A program made the translations under genes and the position numbers. A stretch of 22,996 bases of DNA. Source: Methylorubrum extorquens (GTDB lineage: Bacteria > Pseudomonadota > Alphaproteobacteria > Rhizobiales > Beijerinckiaceae). Shown here in pieces: positions 13,135 through 20,879 of the stretch. Position 1 is the first letter of the stretch. Each line of letters opens with the position of its first letter. The notes under the pieces are model-generated. The model saw only the letters and a program-made list of their open reading frames with translations. It ran no database searches and was not told the DNA's origin. The DNA lies in NCBI GenBank assembly GCA_019695455.1, contig JAEUAC010000215.1, positions 1 to 22,996 on the forward strand, written 5' to 3'.

Positions 13135-14385
13135 CTATTCGGCCGCGTCCCGGACCGTCGTGCCGAACCGCCGGTCGATGTACTCGCCGACCAGCGTCTT
13201 GAACTCCTGCGCGATGGCGGGGCCGCGCAGCGTCATGGCCTTGCGGCCGTCGATGAAGACCGGCGCCGCGGGGGTCTCGCCCGTGCCGGGCAGCGAGATG
13301 CCGATGTCGGCATGCTTCGATTCGCCCGGGCCGTTCACGATGCAGCCCATCACGGCGACGTTCAGCGTCTCGACGCCCGGATAGGTGCGCTTCCATTCCG
13401 GCATCGAGTTCTGCAGCCAGCCCTCGATGTCCTGCGCCAGCTCCTGGAACACCGTGGACGTGGTGCGGCCGCAGCCCGGGCAGGCCGCGACCTGCGGCAC
13501 GAAGGTGCGGAAGCCCATGGTCTGCAGGATCTCCTGCGCGACCTTGACCTCGAGCGTGCGGTCGCCGCCCGGCTCGGGCGTGAGCGAGACGCGGATCGTG
13601 TCGCCGATGCCCTGCTGCAGGAGGATGCCGAGCGCGGCCGAGGAGGCGACGATGCCCTTCGAGCCCATTCCGGCCTCGGTCAGGCCGAGATGGATGGCGT
13701 AGTCCGACCGGCGCGCGACCTCGAGATAGGTCGCGATCAGGTCCTGCACGTTCGACACCTTGGCCGACAGGATGATGCGGTCGCGCGGCAGGCCGATCTC
13801 CTCGGCCCGCGCGGCGGAGAGCAGCGCCGACTGCACGAGCGCCTCGCGCGTGATGGCGCGGGCGTCCAGCGGCTTCGGCAGCCGCGCGTTCTCGTCCATC
13901 AGGTGCGTCAGGAGCTCCTGGTCGAGCGAACCCCAGTTCGCGCCGATCCGCACGGCCTTTCCGTGCCGGGCGGCGAGCTCGACGATGGAGCCGAACTGCT
14001 TGTCCTTCTTCTCCTTGAAGCCGACGTTGCCCGGGTTGATCCGGTACTTGGCGAGCGCCTCGGCGCAGGCCGGATGGTCGGCGAGGAGCTTGTGGCCGAT
14101 GTAGTGGAAGTCGCCGACGAGCGGCACGTTCACGCCGATCCGGTCGAGCCGCTCGCGGATCTTCGGCACCCCGGCCGCCGCCTCGTCGCGGTCGACCGTG
14201 ATGCGGACGAGCTCCGACCCCTGCCGGGCGAGCGCCGCGACCTGGGCGACCGTCGCGTCGACGTCGGCCGTGTCGGTGTTCGTCATGGATTGCACGACGA
14301 TGGGGGCGCCGCCGCCCACCGTGACGTGGCCGACCTTCACACCGACGGTGGAATGACGGGGTGCGGGACCCGCGATCTCGGACAT
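13135..14385 (-). CDS. ispG: 4-hydroxy-3-methylbut-2-enyl diphosphate synthase
   Basis: A 416-residue [4Fe-4S] enzyme of the MEP isoprenoid pathway that converts 2-C-methyl-D-erythritol 2,4-cyclodiphosphate to HMBPP. The N-terminal TIM barrel starts VKVGHVTVGGGAPIVVQSMTNT (near residues 16-37). The C-terminal cluster domain has Cys302 and Cys305 in CPGCGRT, Cys348 in MGCIVNGPGE and Glu355 as the fourth ligand, the usual bacterial set. Length matches the two-domain bacterial form. The ATG at 14385 has an AGGGA ribosome site; extension to 14460 would use part of the apparent -35 element as a start and is unlikely. Confidence 0.97.
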   Translation of the reverse strand: MSEIAGPAPRHSTVGVKVGHVTVGGGAPIVVQSMTNTDTADVDATVAQVAALARQGSELVRITVDRDEAAAGVPKIRERLDRIGVNVPLVGDFHYIGHKLLADHPACAEALAKYRINPGNVGFKEKKDKQFGSIVELAARHGKAVRIGANWGSLDQELLTHLMDENARLPKPLDARAITREALVQSALLSAARAEEIGLPRDRIILSAKVSNVQDLIATYLEVARRSDYAIHLGLTEAGMGSKGIVASSAALGILLQQGIGDTIRVSLTPEPGGDRTLEVKVAQEILQTMGFRTFVPQVAACPGCGRTTSTVFQELAQDIEGWLQNSMPEWKRTYPGVETLNVAVMGCIVNGPGESKHADIGISLPGTGETPAAPVFIDGRKAMTLRGPAIAQEFKTLVGEYIDRRFGTTVRDAAE

Positions 14386-14430
14386 GATGATCCCTGGCGC
14401 GGCCGCGAAGGGACCGCCGGACAGGGCGCC

Positions 14431-14460
14431 CCAATACCGCCGAGTGGGGGAGGGCGTCAA
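14431..14460 (-). promoter_or_regulatory. Candidate ispG promoter
   Basis: On the minus strand TTGACG (14460-14455) and TATTGG (14436-14431) are separated by 18 bp, about 45 bp upstream of the ispG ATG. The -35 matches the sigma-70 consensus at five of six bases and the -10 at three or more. It lies after the hairpin that follows the response regulator gene, so ispG can be transcribed independently. Confidence 0.4.
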
Positions 14461-14483
14461 CGCGAGCCCTGCCGCGTGGTTGC

Positions 14484-14510
14484 CGGCGCCGCGCCCCGGC
14501 TCCGGCGCCG
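14484..14510 (-). terminator. Hairpin after the response regulator gene
   Basis: Two copies of the self-complementary octamer CGGCGCCG (14484-14491 and 14503-14510) can pair around an 11-base loop. The hairpin starts three bases after the response regulator stop (14515-14513). There is no T-tract; it is a plausible but unproven terminator. Confidence 0.4.
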
Positions 14511-14512
14511 CC

Positions 14513-14881
14513 TCAGCGGAAGCGGGCGAGCGTCTCGGAGACGAGGTCCGAGCTGAAGGGCTTGTCGATGAAGATCGCGCCGGCCGGCAGGTCGCCCGGC
14601 GTCGGCGTCACGTGGCCGGAGCAGACCACGACCTTCGTGCCGGGCCAGCGGCCCGCGACGGTGCGGGCGAGCGCGAAGCCGTCGAGCGTGCCCGGCATGT
14701 GGACGTCCGTGAACAGGAGATCGACCGGGTCCCGCCCGGCCAGCAGCGCCAGGGCGGTGTCGCCGTTCCAGGCCTCCAGCACCTCGAAGCCGAGCTCGCC
14801 GAGGATGTCGGCCGCGTCCATGAGGATGATCGGTTCGTCCTCGACGACGAGGGCGACCGGTCGATTGTCGGGGTTCGTCAT
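14513..14881 (-). CDS. Single-domain response regulator
   Basis: A 122-residue CheY-like receiver with no output domain. The acidic pocket is E14-D15, the phosphoacceptor is Asp59 in LLFTDVHMPG, the switch residue is Ser88 (VVCSGH) and the conserved lysine is Lys107 in FIDKPF. The start overlaps the kinase stop by ATGA (14881-14878), so it is translated with its probable partner kinase. Receiver-only proteins of this type beside HWE kinases are common in alphaproteobacteria and act through protein contacts or as phosphate relays or sinks; which applies here is not visible. Confidence 0.94.
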   Translation of the reverse strand: MTNPDNRPVALVVEDEPIILMDAADILGELGFEVLEAWNGDTALALLAGRDPVDLLFTDVHMPGTLDGFALARTVAGRWPGTKVVVCSGHVTPTPGDLPAGAIFIDKPFSSDLVSETLARFR

Positions 14882-17325
14882 GCGCCGTCGGCCTCCGCAC
14901 CCGTCTGCCGCATGGGATGGATCTCGTCCGCCTGGAACGCGAGGAGCGGGCAGCGCATCAGGCAGCGCGCGCCCTCGCGCGGGAAGCCGAGCACGACCTG
15001 CCCGCCGATCTGCCCGGCGAGGCCGCGCGTGATGAGGCGCGAGCCGAAGCCCTTGCGGCGGGGCGGCTCGACCGGCGGCCCGCCTTCCTCCGTCCAGGCG
15101 AGGACCACGATCGCGTCGACGCCCTCGCCCTCGATGTGCCATCGCACCGAGACGATGCCGTCGGGTCCCGACAGGGCCCCGTATTTCAGCGCGTTCGTGC
15201 CGAGCTCGTGCAGCATCAGGGCGAGCGACAGGGCCGCCCGGGACCCGACCTCGATGTCCGGTCCGTCGAGCCGCAGCCGCGCCTCGCCGTCCTCCAGGAT
15301 CGACAGCGCGCTCCGGACGAGCTCGCCGAGCCGCGCCGATTCGCGCTCGCCGCTGAGCAGGATGTCGTGGGCCTTGCCGAGCGCGACCATGCGCGAGCTC
15401 AGCGCCTCCTGGGCGTCGGCCACGGTCGCGGCGTTGCGCAGCGTCTGCGCCATCACGGCCTGCACCATGGCCAGCGTGTTCTTCAGGCGGTGGCCGAGTT
15501 CGCGGTTGAGGAGGCGCTGCCGCTCCTCCGCCCGGAGCCGCGCGACCGCGGCCCGCGTGCGGTCGGCGACGTTGCGGACGAAGGTGATCTCCTCGGCGAG
15601 CCAGGTCCGCGGCGCGGCGTGCGTGACGAAGACGAGGCCGACGAACGCGCCCCGCTCGTTCACGGGCATGTTCACGAACGACCGCACCGCGATGCCGTCG
15701 AGCACGGCGGCGGTGGGGGCCGTCCGGGGATCCTCCCGCGTGTCGTGGACGATCACGGTCTCGCCGCGCTTCAGGTCCTCGATGTAGGAGCCGTGCTCGC
15801 GGAATCGCAGCATGCCGGCGATGCTCGCGATCCCCGGCATCGTCCAGTCGCGCTCGGTCGTGATCGTCTCGCGGATGGCGTCGATCAGGCCGTACCCGGC
15901 CCGTCCGACGCCGAGGGTGGTCCCGATGACGGCGCCCGCCGCATGGGCGGCATCGGCCGGGGAGCGCGCGTCCCGCAGCCGGTCGCCGAGCTCGACGAGG
16001 GCGTTGCGGCGCCGCTCCGCGGCCTTGCGGGCCGTCGTGTCCGAGAACAGGACGATGACGCCGTCGCCCTCGCCCTTCTGCACCCGGCCCTCGAAGGAGC
16101 GGCCGCCGAGCGACGGCATGGCGATCTCGAACGTGTCGGGCTCGCCGCTCTCGATCACGCCCGCGAAGACGTCGAGCAGCCAGGGCGGCGTGTCGGGCAG
16201 GACCGTGCGCAGCGGGCGGCCGAGCGCGACGGACACGGGCAGGCCCGTCAGGACCTCGAAGGCGGGGTTCAGCTCGGCGAAGATGAAGTCGACCGGCCGG
16301 CCGTCGGCGTCGCGGACGGCCTCGGCCACGACGACGCCCTCCGCCATGCGCTCGAACAGGCCGCGCCACCGCCGCTCGCCCGCCTCCACGCGGCTCCGGC
16401 TCGCCTCGCGGTCCTCGATCGCCTGCCATTGCGCCGTGCGGTCGCGCACCATCTTGAGGAAGCCGACGACGTCGCCCGCCTCCGACCGGAGCACCATCAG
16501 GCGGCCGCTGGCGCGGAAGCGCGAGCCGTCCTTGCGCAGGTGCCAGCGCTCGTCCGGCGCCGTCCCGCTCGCGAGCGCCTCGCGCATCTCCATCTCGGGC
16601 CGGCCGGTGCCGCGATCCTCGGGCGTGAAGACGACGTGCAGCGTCCGGCCGACGATCTCGTCCTCGTCGAAGCCGAACAGGCGCTCGGCGCCGACGTTCC
16701 AGGTCGTCACCCGGCCGCCGAGGTCGGTGGTGAGGACCGCGTAGTCGATCGCGCTCGCGAGGATCTGGCGGTGCTGCGCGTCGAGCGCGCGCTGCTCGCG
16801 GAGCGCGCGGCGCAGTTCGAGCTGCGCCACGACCTGCCGGGCCAGCACGGCCAGGCCGTCGTGCTGCTCCGCCGTGAGCTCGCGCGGCCGCCGGTCCAGC
16901 ACGCAGAGCGTGCCGAGCGCGATGCCGTCGGACGTCCGGAGCACGGCGCCCGCGTAGGACCGGATCGCCTGCGGGCCGGTCACGAGCGGATTGTCAGAGA
17001 AGCGCGGGTCCCGCGTCGCGTCCGGCACCAGGAGGAGCGGCTCGGCCCCGCTGGCGGCCGCGAAGCGGCAGAACGAGACGCTCATGGGGGTCTCGGACAC
17101 GCCGAGCCCGATCTCCGCCTTGAACCATTGCCGGGTGACGTCGAGCAGGCTGACGAGCGCGATGGGCGTGTCGCAGATCCGGGCCGCCAGCCGGACGATG
17201 TCGTCGAAATCCTGCTCGCGCGGGGTGTCGAGCACGCCGAGCCGCTCGAGCGCGCCGGCCCGTCGCAGGTCGTCGTCGGTCGCTCCCTCGAACGAAGGGC
17301 GCGCGTCCTCGCGCATCGCGGTCAT
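14878..17325 (-). CDS. HWE-family sensor histidine kinase with GAF and PAS domains
   Basis: An 815-residue soluble kinase with no membrane helix. Domains in order: GAF (about 25-170, with FDDIVRLAARICDTPIALVSL split across 40-60), PAS (185-300), PAS (315-432), a second GAF (440-595) and an HWE kinase core (600-790). The phosphoacceptor is His612 in ELGHRLKNTLAMVQAV. The ATP-binding N-box is HELGTNALKYGALS (706-719) with Asn711, and the family's W-x-E pattern appears as AWTEEGGPP (743-751) followed by GFGSRLI. The PAS domains lack the cysteine motif of LOV photosensors. The ATG at 17325 is 20 bp after the complex I subunit gene; an ATG three codons later is the alternative. The signal is unknown. 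Confidence 0.93.
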   Translation of the reverse strand: MTAMREDARPSFEGATDDDLRRAGALERLGVLDTPREQDFDDIVRLAARICDTPIALVSLLDVTRQWFKAEIGLGVSETPMSVSFCRFAAASGAEPLLLVPDATRDPRFSDNPLVTGPQAIRSYAGAVLRTSDGIALGTLCVLDRRPRELTAEQHDGLAVLARQVVAQLELRRALREQRALDAQHRQILASAIDYAVLTTDLGGRVTTWNVGAERLFGFDEDEIVGRTLHVVFTPEDRGTGRPEMEMREALASGTAPDERWHLRKDGSRFRASGRLMVLRSEAGDVVGFLKMVRDRTAQWQAIEDREASRSRVEAGERRWRGLFERMAEGVVVAEAVRDADGRPVDFIFAELNPAFEVLTGLPVSVALGRPLRTVLPDTPPWLLDVFAGVIESGEPDTFEIAMPSLGGRSFEGRVQKGEGDGVIVLFSDTTARKAAERRRNALVELGDRLRDARSPADAAHAAGAVIGTTLGVGRAGYGLIDAIRETITTERDWTMPGIASIAGMLRFREHGSYIEDLKRGETVIVHDTREDPRTAPTAAVLDGIAVRSFVNMPVNERGAFVGLVFVTHAAPRTWLAEEITFVRNVADRTRAAVARLRAEERQRLLNRELGHRLKNTLAMVQAVMAQTLRNAATVADAQEALSSRMVALGKAHDILLSGERESARLGELVRSALSILEDGEARLRLDGPDIEVGSRAALSLALMLHELGTNALKYGALSGPDGIVSVRWHIEGEGVDAIVVLAWTEEGGPPVEPPRRKGFGSRLITRGLAGQIGGQVVLGFPREGARCLMRCPLLAFQADEIHPMRQTGAEADGA

Positions 17326-17345
17326 GTCAGTCCGGTGTGCCGGCC

Positions 17346-17651
17346 TCAATGCGTCCAGGGCGACGACCGGTTGAACTTGAAGTTGTCCGAGTAGGACATG
17401 GCCCGGCGCTTCGGGTCGTGCGGCTGGTCGACCCGGTAGGGGATGCCCTCCCGCTCGGCGTAGGCGACCGCCTCCTCGCACGTGTCGAAGGTGAGGCGCA
17501 GCTGCTGGCGCGTGTCGCCGGAGGACGTCCAGCCCATCAGGGGCTCGATCTCGCGCGGCGTCTCCTGGTCGAACTCGAGCGTCCACGCCTTGGTGCGGGC
17601 GAGGCCCGACTGGGTGGCGCTCTTGGCCGGTCGAAAAATCCGCGCTGACAT
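17346..17651 (-). CDS. NDUFS4-family NADH dehydrogenase (complex I) accessory subunit
   Basis: A 101-residue protein of the ETC complex I subunit family, the bacterial counterpart of mitochondrial NDUFS4. Characteristic elements are ARIFRPAKSATQSG (residues 3-16), MGWTSSGDTRQQLRLTF (39-55), the FDTCEEAVAYAEREGIPY stretch (55-72) and the C-terminal NFKFNRSSPWTH (90-101). In alphaproteobacteria such as Paracoccus this subunit is part of the peripheral arm of complex I; here it lies apart from any nuo operon. tRNA-Pro is directly upstream on the same strand and a histidine kinase gene starts 20 bp downstream. Confidence 0.93.
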   Translation of the reverse strand: MSARIFRPAKSATQSGLARTKAWTLEFDQETPREIEPLMGWTSSGDTRQQLRLTFDTCEEAVAYAEREGIPYRVDQPHDPKRRAMSYSDNFKFNRSSPWTH

Positions 17652-17671
17652 GTGCTTGCGTCCTCGACGGG

Positions 17672-17748
17672 TGGTCGGGGCGGCCGGATTCGAACCAGCG
17701 ACCCTCTGCTCCCAAAGCAGATGCGCTACCAGACTGCGCTACGCCCCG
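17672..17748 (-). tRNA. tRNA-Pro (anticodon TGG)
   Basis: A 77-base tRNA with the CCA end encoded. The acceptor stem CGGGGCG pairs with CGCCCCG, followed by A and CCA. The anticodon stem CTGCT-TTGGGAG-CAG displays the anticodon TGG, and GGTTCGAATCC is the T loop. An AT-rich GCTATAGC at 17763-17770, just upstream, could serve as its -10 element. The gene lies between the DUF192 gene and the complex I subunit gene. Confidence 0.96.
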
Positions 17749-17811
17749 ACAGCCCGGCCCCCGCTATAGCGTCAAGGCCCGGCCACCGCCAGCGCGTCCG
17801 GGCGCGGCGCC

Positions 17812-18300
17812 TTACGGGCGCTGCGTCCTGAACAGGGGATGGCGGACGAGATCGCCGGCCGCGATGCCGAGCCGCTTCGCGGTTCCGGCCACCAGTTCCA
17901 GCACGGCGAGCACCGGTTCGCCCGACGGGATGACGCGCGTCGAGAGCGGCTCGGTGTCGGCCGCGATCCGGGCGATCGTGCCGTCGGGGCGGATGAACAG
18001 CATGTCCAGCGACAGATAGGTGTTCTGCATCCACATGGAGACGGGTTCGACCCGGGCGAAGTCGAACAGCATGCCGCGGTCGGACGGCATGGAGCGGCGA
18101 TACATGAGGCCCTGGGCCCGGTCCGCGTCCGTGCGGGCCACCTCGACGTCGAAGCGGCGCGGGCCGGCCTTGGTCTCGATCGTCAGCGGCTCGAGCGCCA
18201 CCTGCGCCACCGCGCGTGCCGGCGGCCATCCGACCGCGAGGGCGAGCCCGACGACGAGAGGCGCGAGGGCGCGCCGGCTGAGACCGGCAGGCATGCCCAT
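17812..18300 (-). CDS. Secreted DUF192 family protein
   Basis: A 162-residue protein with a Sec signal peptide: basic start (LSRR), hydrophobic core ALAPLVVGLALAVGW and a likely cleavage after ARA-VA near residue 32. The mature part is one DUF192 domain: FDVEVARTDADRAQGLMYR (50-68, the A-x-G-LM-R hallmark), GMLFDF (76-81), VSMWMQNTYLSLDMLFI (87-103) and a closing segment near VLELVAGTAKRLGIAAGD. The family is of unclear function. The start is two bases after the cold-shock gene stop, so the two are likely co-transcribed; an ATG two codons later is an alternative start. Confidence 0.92.
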   Translation of the reverse strand: MGMPAGLSRRALAPLVVGLALAVGWPPARAVAQVALEPLTIETKAGPRRFDVEVARTDADRAQGLMYRRSMPSDRGMLFDFARVEPVSMWMQNTYLSLDMLFIRPDGTIARIAADTEPLSTRVIPSGEPVLAVLELVAGTAKRLGIAAGDLVRHPLFRTQRP

Positions 18301-18302
18301 CG

Positions 18303-18911
18303 TCAGTGGGAGGCCGGGAGCGCGCTCTCGACGAGGCGGATCTCGGCCGCCATCGTGCCCTTGGAGCCCTGTCCGTAGCGGACGAAGACCCGGTCGCCGG
18401 GCTTCAGTTCGGCGATGCCGTAGCGACGCAGCGTCTCCATGTGGACGAAGATGTCGGGCGTGCCCTCGCCGCGGGTCAGGAAGCCGAACCCCCGCAGGCG
18501 GTTGAACCACTTCACCATGGCGGCCTCGAGCCCGCTCGTCGGCACCACCACCTCGTGGGTGCGGGCCATCGGCAGCTCGGACGGGTGCAGGGCGGTCGAA
18601 TCGTCGAGCGAGACCACCTTGACGGCCTGCAGGCCGCGCGGGCGCTTCGCCGCCTCGACCACGATCCGGGCGCCTTCGTGGGCGGCCTGGAAGCCGTCCT
18701 TGCGCAGGCAGGTCACGTGGAGGAGGACGTCCGGCATGTCGTCGTCCGGCACGATGAAGCCGAAGCCCTTCGCGACGTCGAACCACTTGATGCGGCCTGC
18801 GACCTGGACGATCTCGACGTCGTCGCCGACCGACGAGCCCCGACCCTCGCGAGCGTCGAATCCTCGGGCTTGGCCCCCTCCTGACGGAGAGGGCTCGAAC
18901 TCGTCTACCAT
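18303..18911 (-). CDS. Double cold-shock-domain nucleic-acid-binding protein
   Basis: A 202-residue protein with two cold-shock domains, the alphaproteobacterial long form rather than the 70-residue CspA. The first (about 37-102) has RIKWFDVAKGFGFI and VLLHV; the second (130-195) has MVKWFNRLRGFGFL and IFVHM. These are the RNP1 and RNP2 strands that bind single-stranded RNA or DNA. The N-terminal 35 residues are charged and probably disordered. The ATG at 18911 was preferred over an upstream frame start at 18998 because the extension is unlike the family and would cover the likely promoter (TGCTATCTT at 18958-18950). It precedes the DUF192 gene by two bases. Confidence 0.92.
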   Translation of the reverse strand: MVDEFEPSPSGGGQARGFDAREGRGSSVGDDVEIVQVAGRIKWFDVAKGFGFIVPDDDMPDVLLHVTCLRKDGFQAAHEGARIVVEAAKRPRGLQAVKVVSLDDSTALHPSELPMARTHEVVVPTSGLEAAMVKWFNRLRGFGFLTRGEGTPDIFVHMETLRRYGIAELKPGDRVFVRYGQGSKGTMAAEIRLVESALPASH

Positions 18912-19010
18912 GCCGCACCACCCGAACCACGCCGCTGATTCGCTTGACGAAGATAGCATTCGGGACTCGGCGGGAAAGGCGCATTCGGCGCCATCCACTG
19001 CCGAGCTTGG

Positions 19011-19805
19011 TCAGGCGGGCCGGGCGAGCGGCGCGAGGGCGGGACCGATCTCGCCCTGCACGACGAGGTCGGCGATCGGGTCCAGGCCGGTCGGCTCGCG
19101 GTTCAGGATGACGAGCCGCGCGCCGTTGCGCTTGGCGATGACCGGGAAGCTCGCCGCCGGCTGCACCACGAGCGACGAGCCGACGCACAGGAAGAGGTCG
19201 CAGGCGAGGGACAGGTCGCGGGCGCGCCGCATCGCGTCCGGCGGCATGGGCTGGCCGAACGAGACGGTCGCCGACTTGACCGGCCCGTCGCAGCTCTCGC
19301 AGCGCGGCGCCTCGCCCGTCGCCTCGAAGGCGGCCCGGATGGCCGCGAGCTCGTGCCGGCGGTCGCAGGCGATGCAGACGGCGTAGGTGCCGTTCCCGTG
19401 CAGCTCCACCACGGCCTCGTCCGGCAGGCCCGCGGCCTGGTGCAGGGCGTCGATGTTCTGGGTCACGATGCCGGGCGAGCGGCCCTCCCGGACGAGGGCG
19501 GCGAGCGCCCGGTGCCCGCGGCTCGGCCGCGCGCCGCGATAGAGGTCGTCCATCGTGAACTTGCGGCGCCACGCCTCCCGGCGGGCGCCCTCGCTCCGCA
19601 CGAACTCGTCGTAGGGGATCGGCTTGTTCGCCATCCAGGGCGAGCCCGGCGTGCGGAAATCGGGCACGCCGCTCTCCGTCGAGATGCCGGCCCCCGTGAA
19701 GGCGACGATGCGGCTGGCGCGTCCGATCAGGCCCAGCAGTTCGTCGGACCCCTCCGGCGCGGTCGGATCCGTGGGGGCGTGCGAGGGTGCGGGACTGTCC
19801 GTCAT
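19011..19805 (-). CDS. cobB: Sirtuin-type NAD-dependent protein deacylase
   Basis: A 264-residue sirtuin that removes acyl groups from protein lysines using NAD+. The NAD-binding sequence FTGAGISTESGVPDFRT is at residues 36-52, TQNIDALH at 115-122, the catalytic His136 in ELHGN, and the zinc ligands Cys144, Cys147, Cys169 and Cys172 form two C-x-x-C pairs. SFGQPMP and GSSLVVQPAA complete the family signature. The GSPW and following region lacks the Ala/Tyr/Arg set that I could use to call a desuccinylase, so acyl preference is open. Divergent from the DUF1624 gene with 90 bp between. An ATATCA element ends five bases before the ATG, which would fit a leaderless mRNA. Confidence 0.94.
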   Translation of the reverse strand: MTDSPAPSHAPTDPTAPEGSDELLGLIGRASRIVAFTGAGISTESGVPDFRTPGSPWMANKPIPYDEFVRSEGARREAWRRKFTMDDLYRGARPSRGHRALAALVREGRSPGIVTQNIDALHQAAGLPDEAVVELHGNGTYAVCIACDRRHELAAIRAAFEATGEAPRCESCDGPVKSATVSFGQPMPPDAMRRARDLSLACDLFLCVGSSLVVQPAASFPVIAKRNGARLVILNREPTGLDPIADLVVQGEIGPALAPLARPA

Positions 19806-19895
19806 GGGCCTGATATGGAGGCGCCGCGCCCGCCCGGCGAGGGCTCGTCCCCCCCGCTCGCGCGCCCGTGACCGGACCCGTCCCATGAGCCTCGC

Positions 19896-20876
19896 ATGAT
19901 CCGCCTGTCGAACGCCGCCCTGGAGGCGGCGCCGGCCACCGAGCGGCCGCGACGCATCCCGGCGATCGACGTCGCGCGGGGCGTGGCGGTCGTCGCCATG
20001 GTCGTCTACCACGCCGCCTGGGACCTCTCGGCGCTCCGGCTCGTCGCGACGGACGTCACGGCCGAGCCCGCCTGGCAGGCCTTCGCCCGGGCGATCGCGG
20101 GCACGTTCCTGTTCCTCGCGGGCGCCGGCCTCGTTCTCGCGCATGGCGAGAGGCTCCGCCTGCGGGCCTTCCTCCGGCGCCTCGCCGCGCTGGTCGTCGC
20201 GGCGGGGCTCGTCACGCTCGGCACGTGGCTCGTCTTTCCCGAATCCTACGTCTTCTTCGGCATCCTCCACGCCATCGCGGTCGCGAGCGTGCTGGCGCTG
20301 CCCTTCGCGCGGCTGCCGGCCCTCGGCGCCGTCGGGGCGGCGCTCGCCATCGCGGCCGTCCCGTTCCTGCCGCCGCCTCCCTTCGCCGATTGGCCGGCGC
20401 TCCGCTTCCTGGGTCTCGGCCCGGTTCCGGCGACGAACGACTGGGTGCCGGTCTTTCCCTGGGCCGCGGCCGTGTTCGCGGGCGTCGTCGCCGCGAAGCT
20501 CGGGCGGGCCGGGCTCGCGGCCCTGCCGCCGCCCGGACGCGTCGGGAGGGGCCTCGCGGCCCTGGGCCGGCACAGCCTCGTCATCTATCTGCTGCACCAG
20601 CCGATCCTGTTCGGCGCCCTGTGGGGCGTGGCGGCCCTGACGGGGCCGAACCCCGAGGCGCTGTCCGGACCGTTCCTGCGCTCCTGCGAGACGAGCTGCG
20701 CCGCGCAGGGCCAGCCGGAGGCCCTGTGCCGGCGCACCTGCCGCTGCGCCGTCGAGGCGCTGCGCCCCGACGCCCTGTGGCCGAACATCCTGTCCGGCCG
20801 TCTCGCGCCGGACGAGAACCGCCGCGTCGGCGAGACGGCCCAGGCCTGCTTCCGGCGCGAGCGCGACGGCTCCTGA
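19896..20876 (+). CDS. DUF1624 (HGSNAT-like) membrane acyltransferase with a cysteine-rich tail
   Basis: A 326-residue membrane protein of the DUF1624/heparan-alpha-glucosaminide N-acetyltransferase catalytic family. The family start RIPAIDVARGVAVVAMVVYHAAWD (split at residue 30) carries the conserved His39, and about seven to eight hydrophobic segments follow to about residue 255, including LGRHSLVIYLLHQPILFG. Members are thought to move acyl groups across a membrane, but the substrate here is unknown. The last 70 residues are unusual for a transporter-like protein: cysteines spaced CX3C-X9-CX3C-X-C, then a seventh near the end. The ATG at 19896 is the first start giving the complete N-terminal motif. 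Confidence 0.88.
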   Translation: MIRLSNAALEAAPATERPRRIPAIDVARGVAVVAMVVYHAAWDLSALRLVATDVTAEPAWQAFARAIAGTFLFLAGAGLVLAHGERLRLRAFLRRLAALVVAAGLVTLGTWLVFPESYVFFGILHAIAVASVLALPFARLPALGAVGAALAIAAVPFLPPPPFADWPALRFLGLGPVPATNDWVPVFPWAAAVFAGVVAAKLGRAGLAALPPPGRVGRGLAALGRHSLVIYLLHQPILFGALWGVAALTGPNPEALSGPFLRSCETSCAAQGQPEALCRRTCRCAVEALRPDALWPNILSGRLAPDENRRVGETAQACFRRERDGS

Positions 20877-20879
20877 CGG

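Noticed and set aside
16430..16744. LOV-type blue-light sensor in the kinase's first PAS domain
   Set aside because: The flavin-binding cysteine motif (N-C-R-F-L-Q type) is absent; only a general PAS pattern is visible.
14917..17394. An 825-codon open frame opposite the histidine kinase gene
   Set aside because: Same composition bias and no motif; the minus-strand kinase explains the DNA fully.
17763..17770. GCTATAGC palindrome as a regulator site
   Set aside because: Its position just upstream of the tRNA and its AT-rich core fit a -10 promoter element better.
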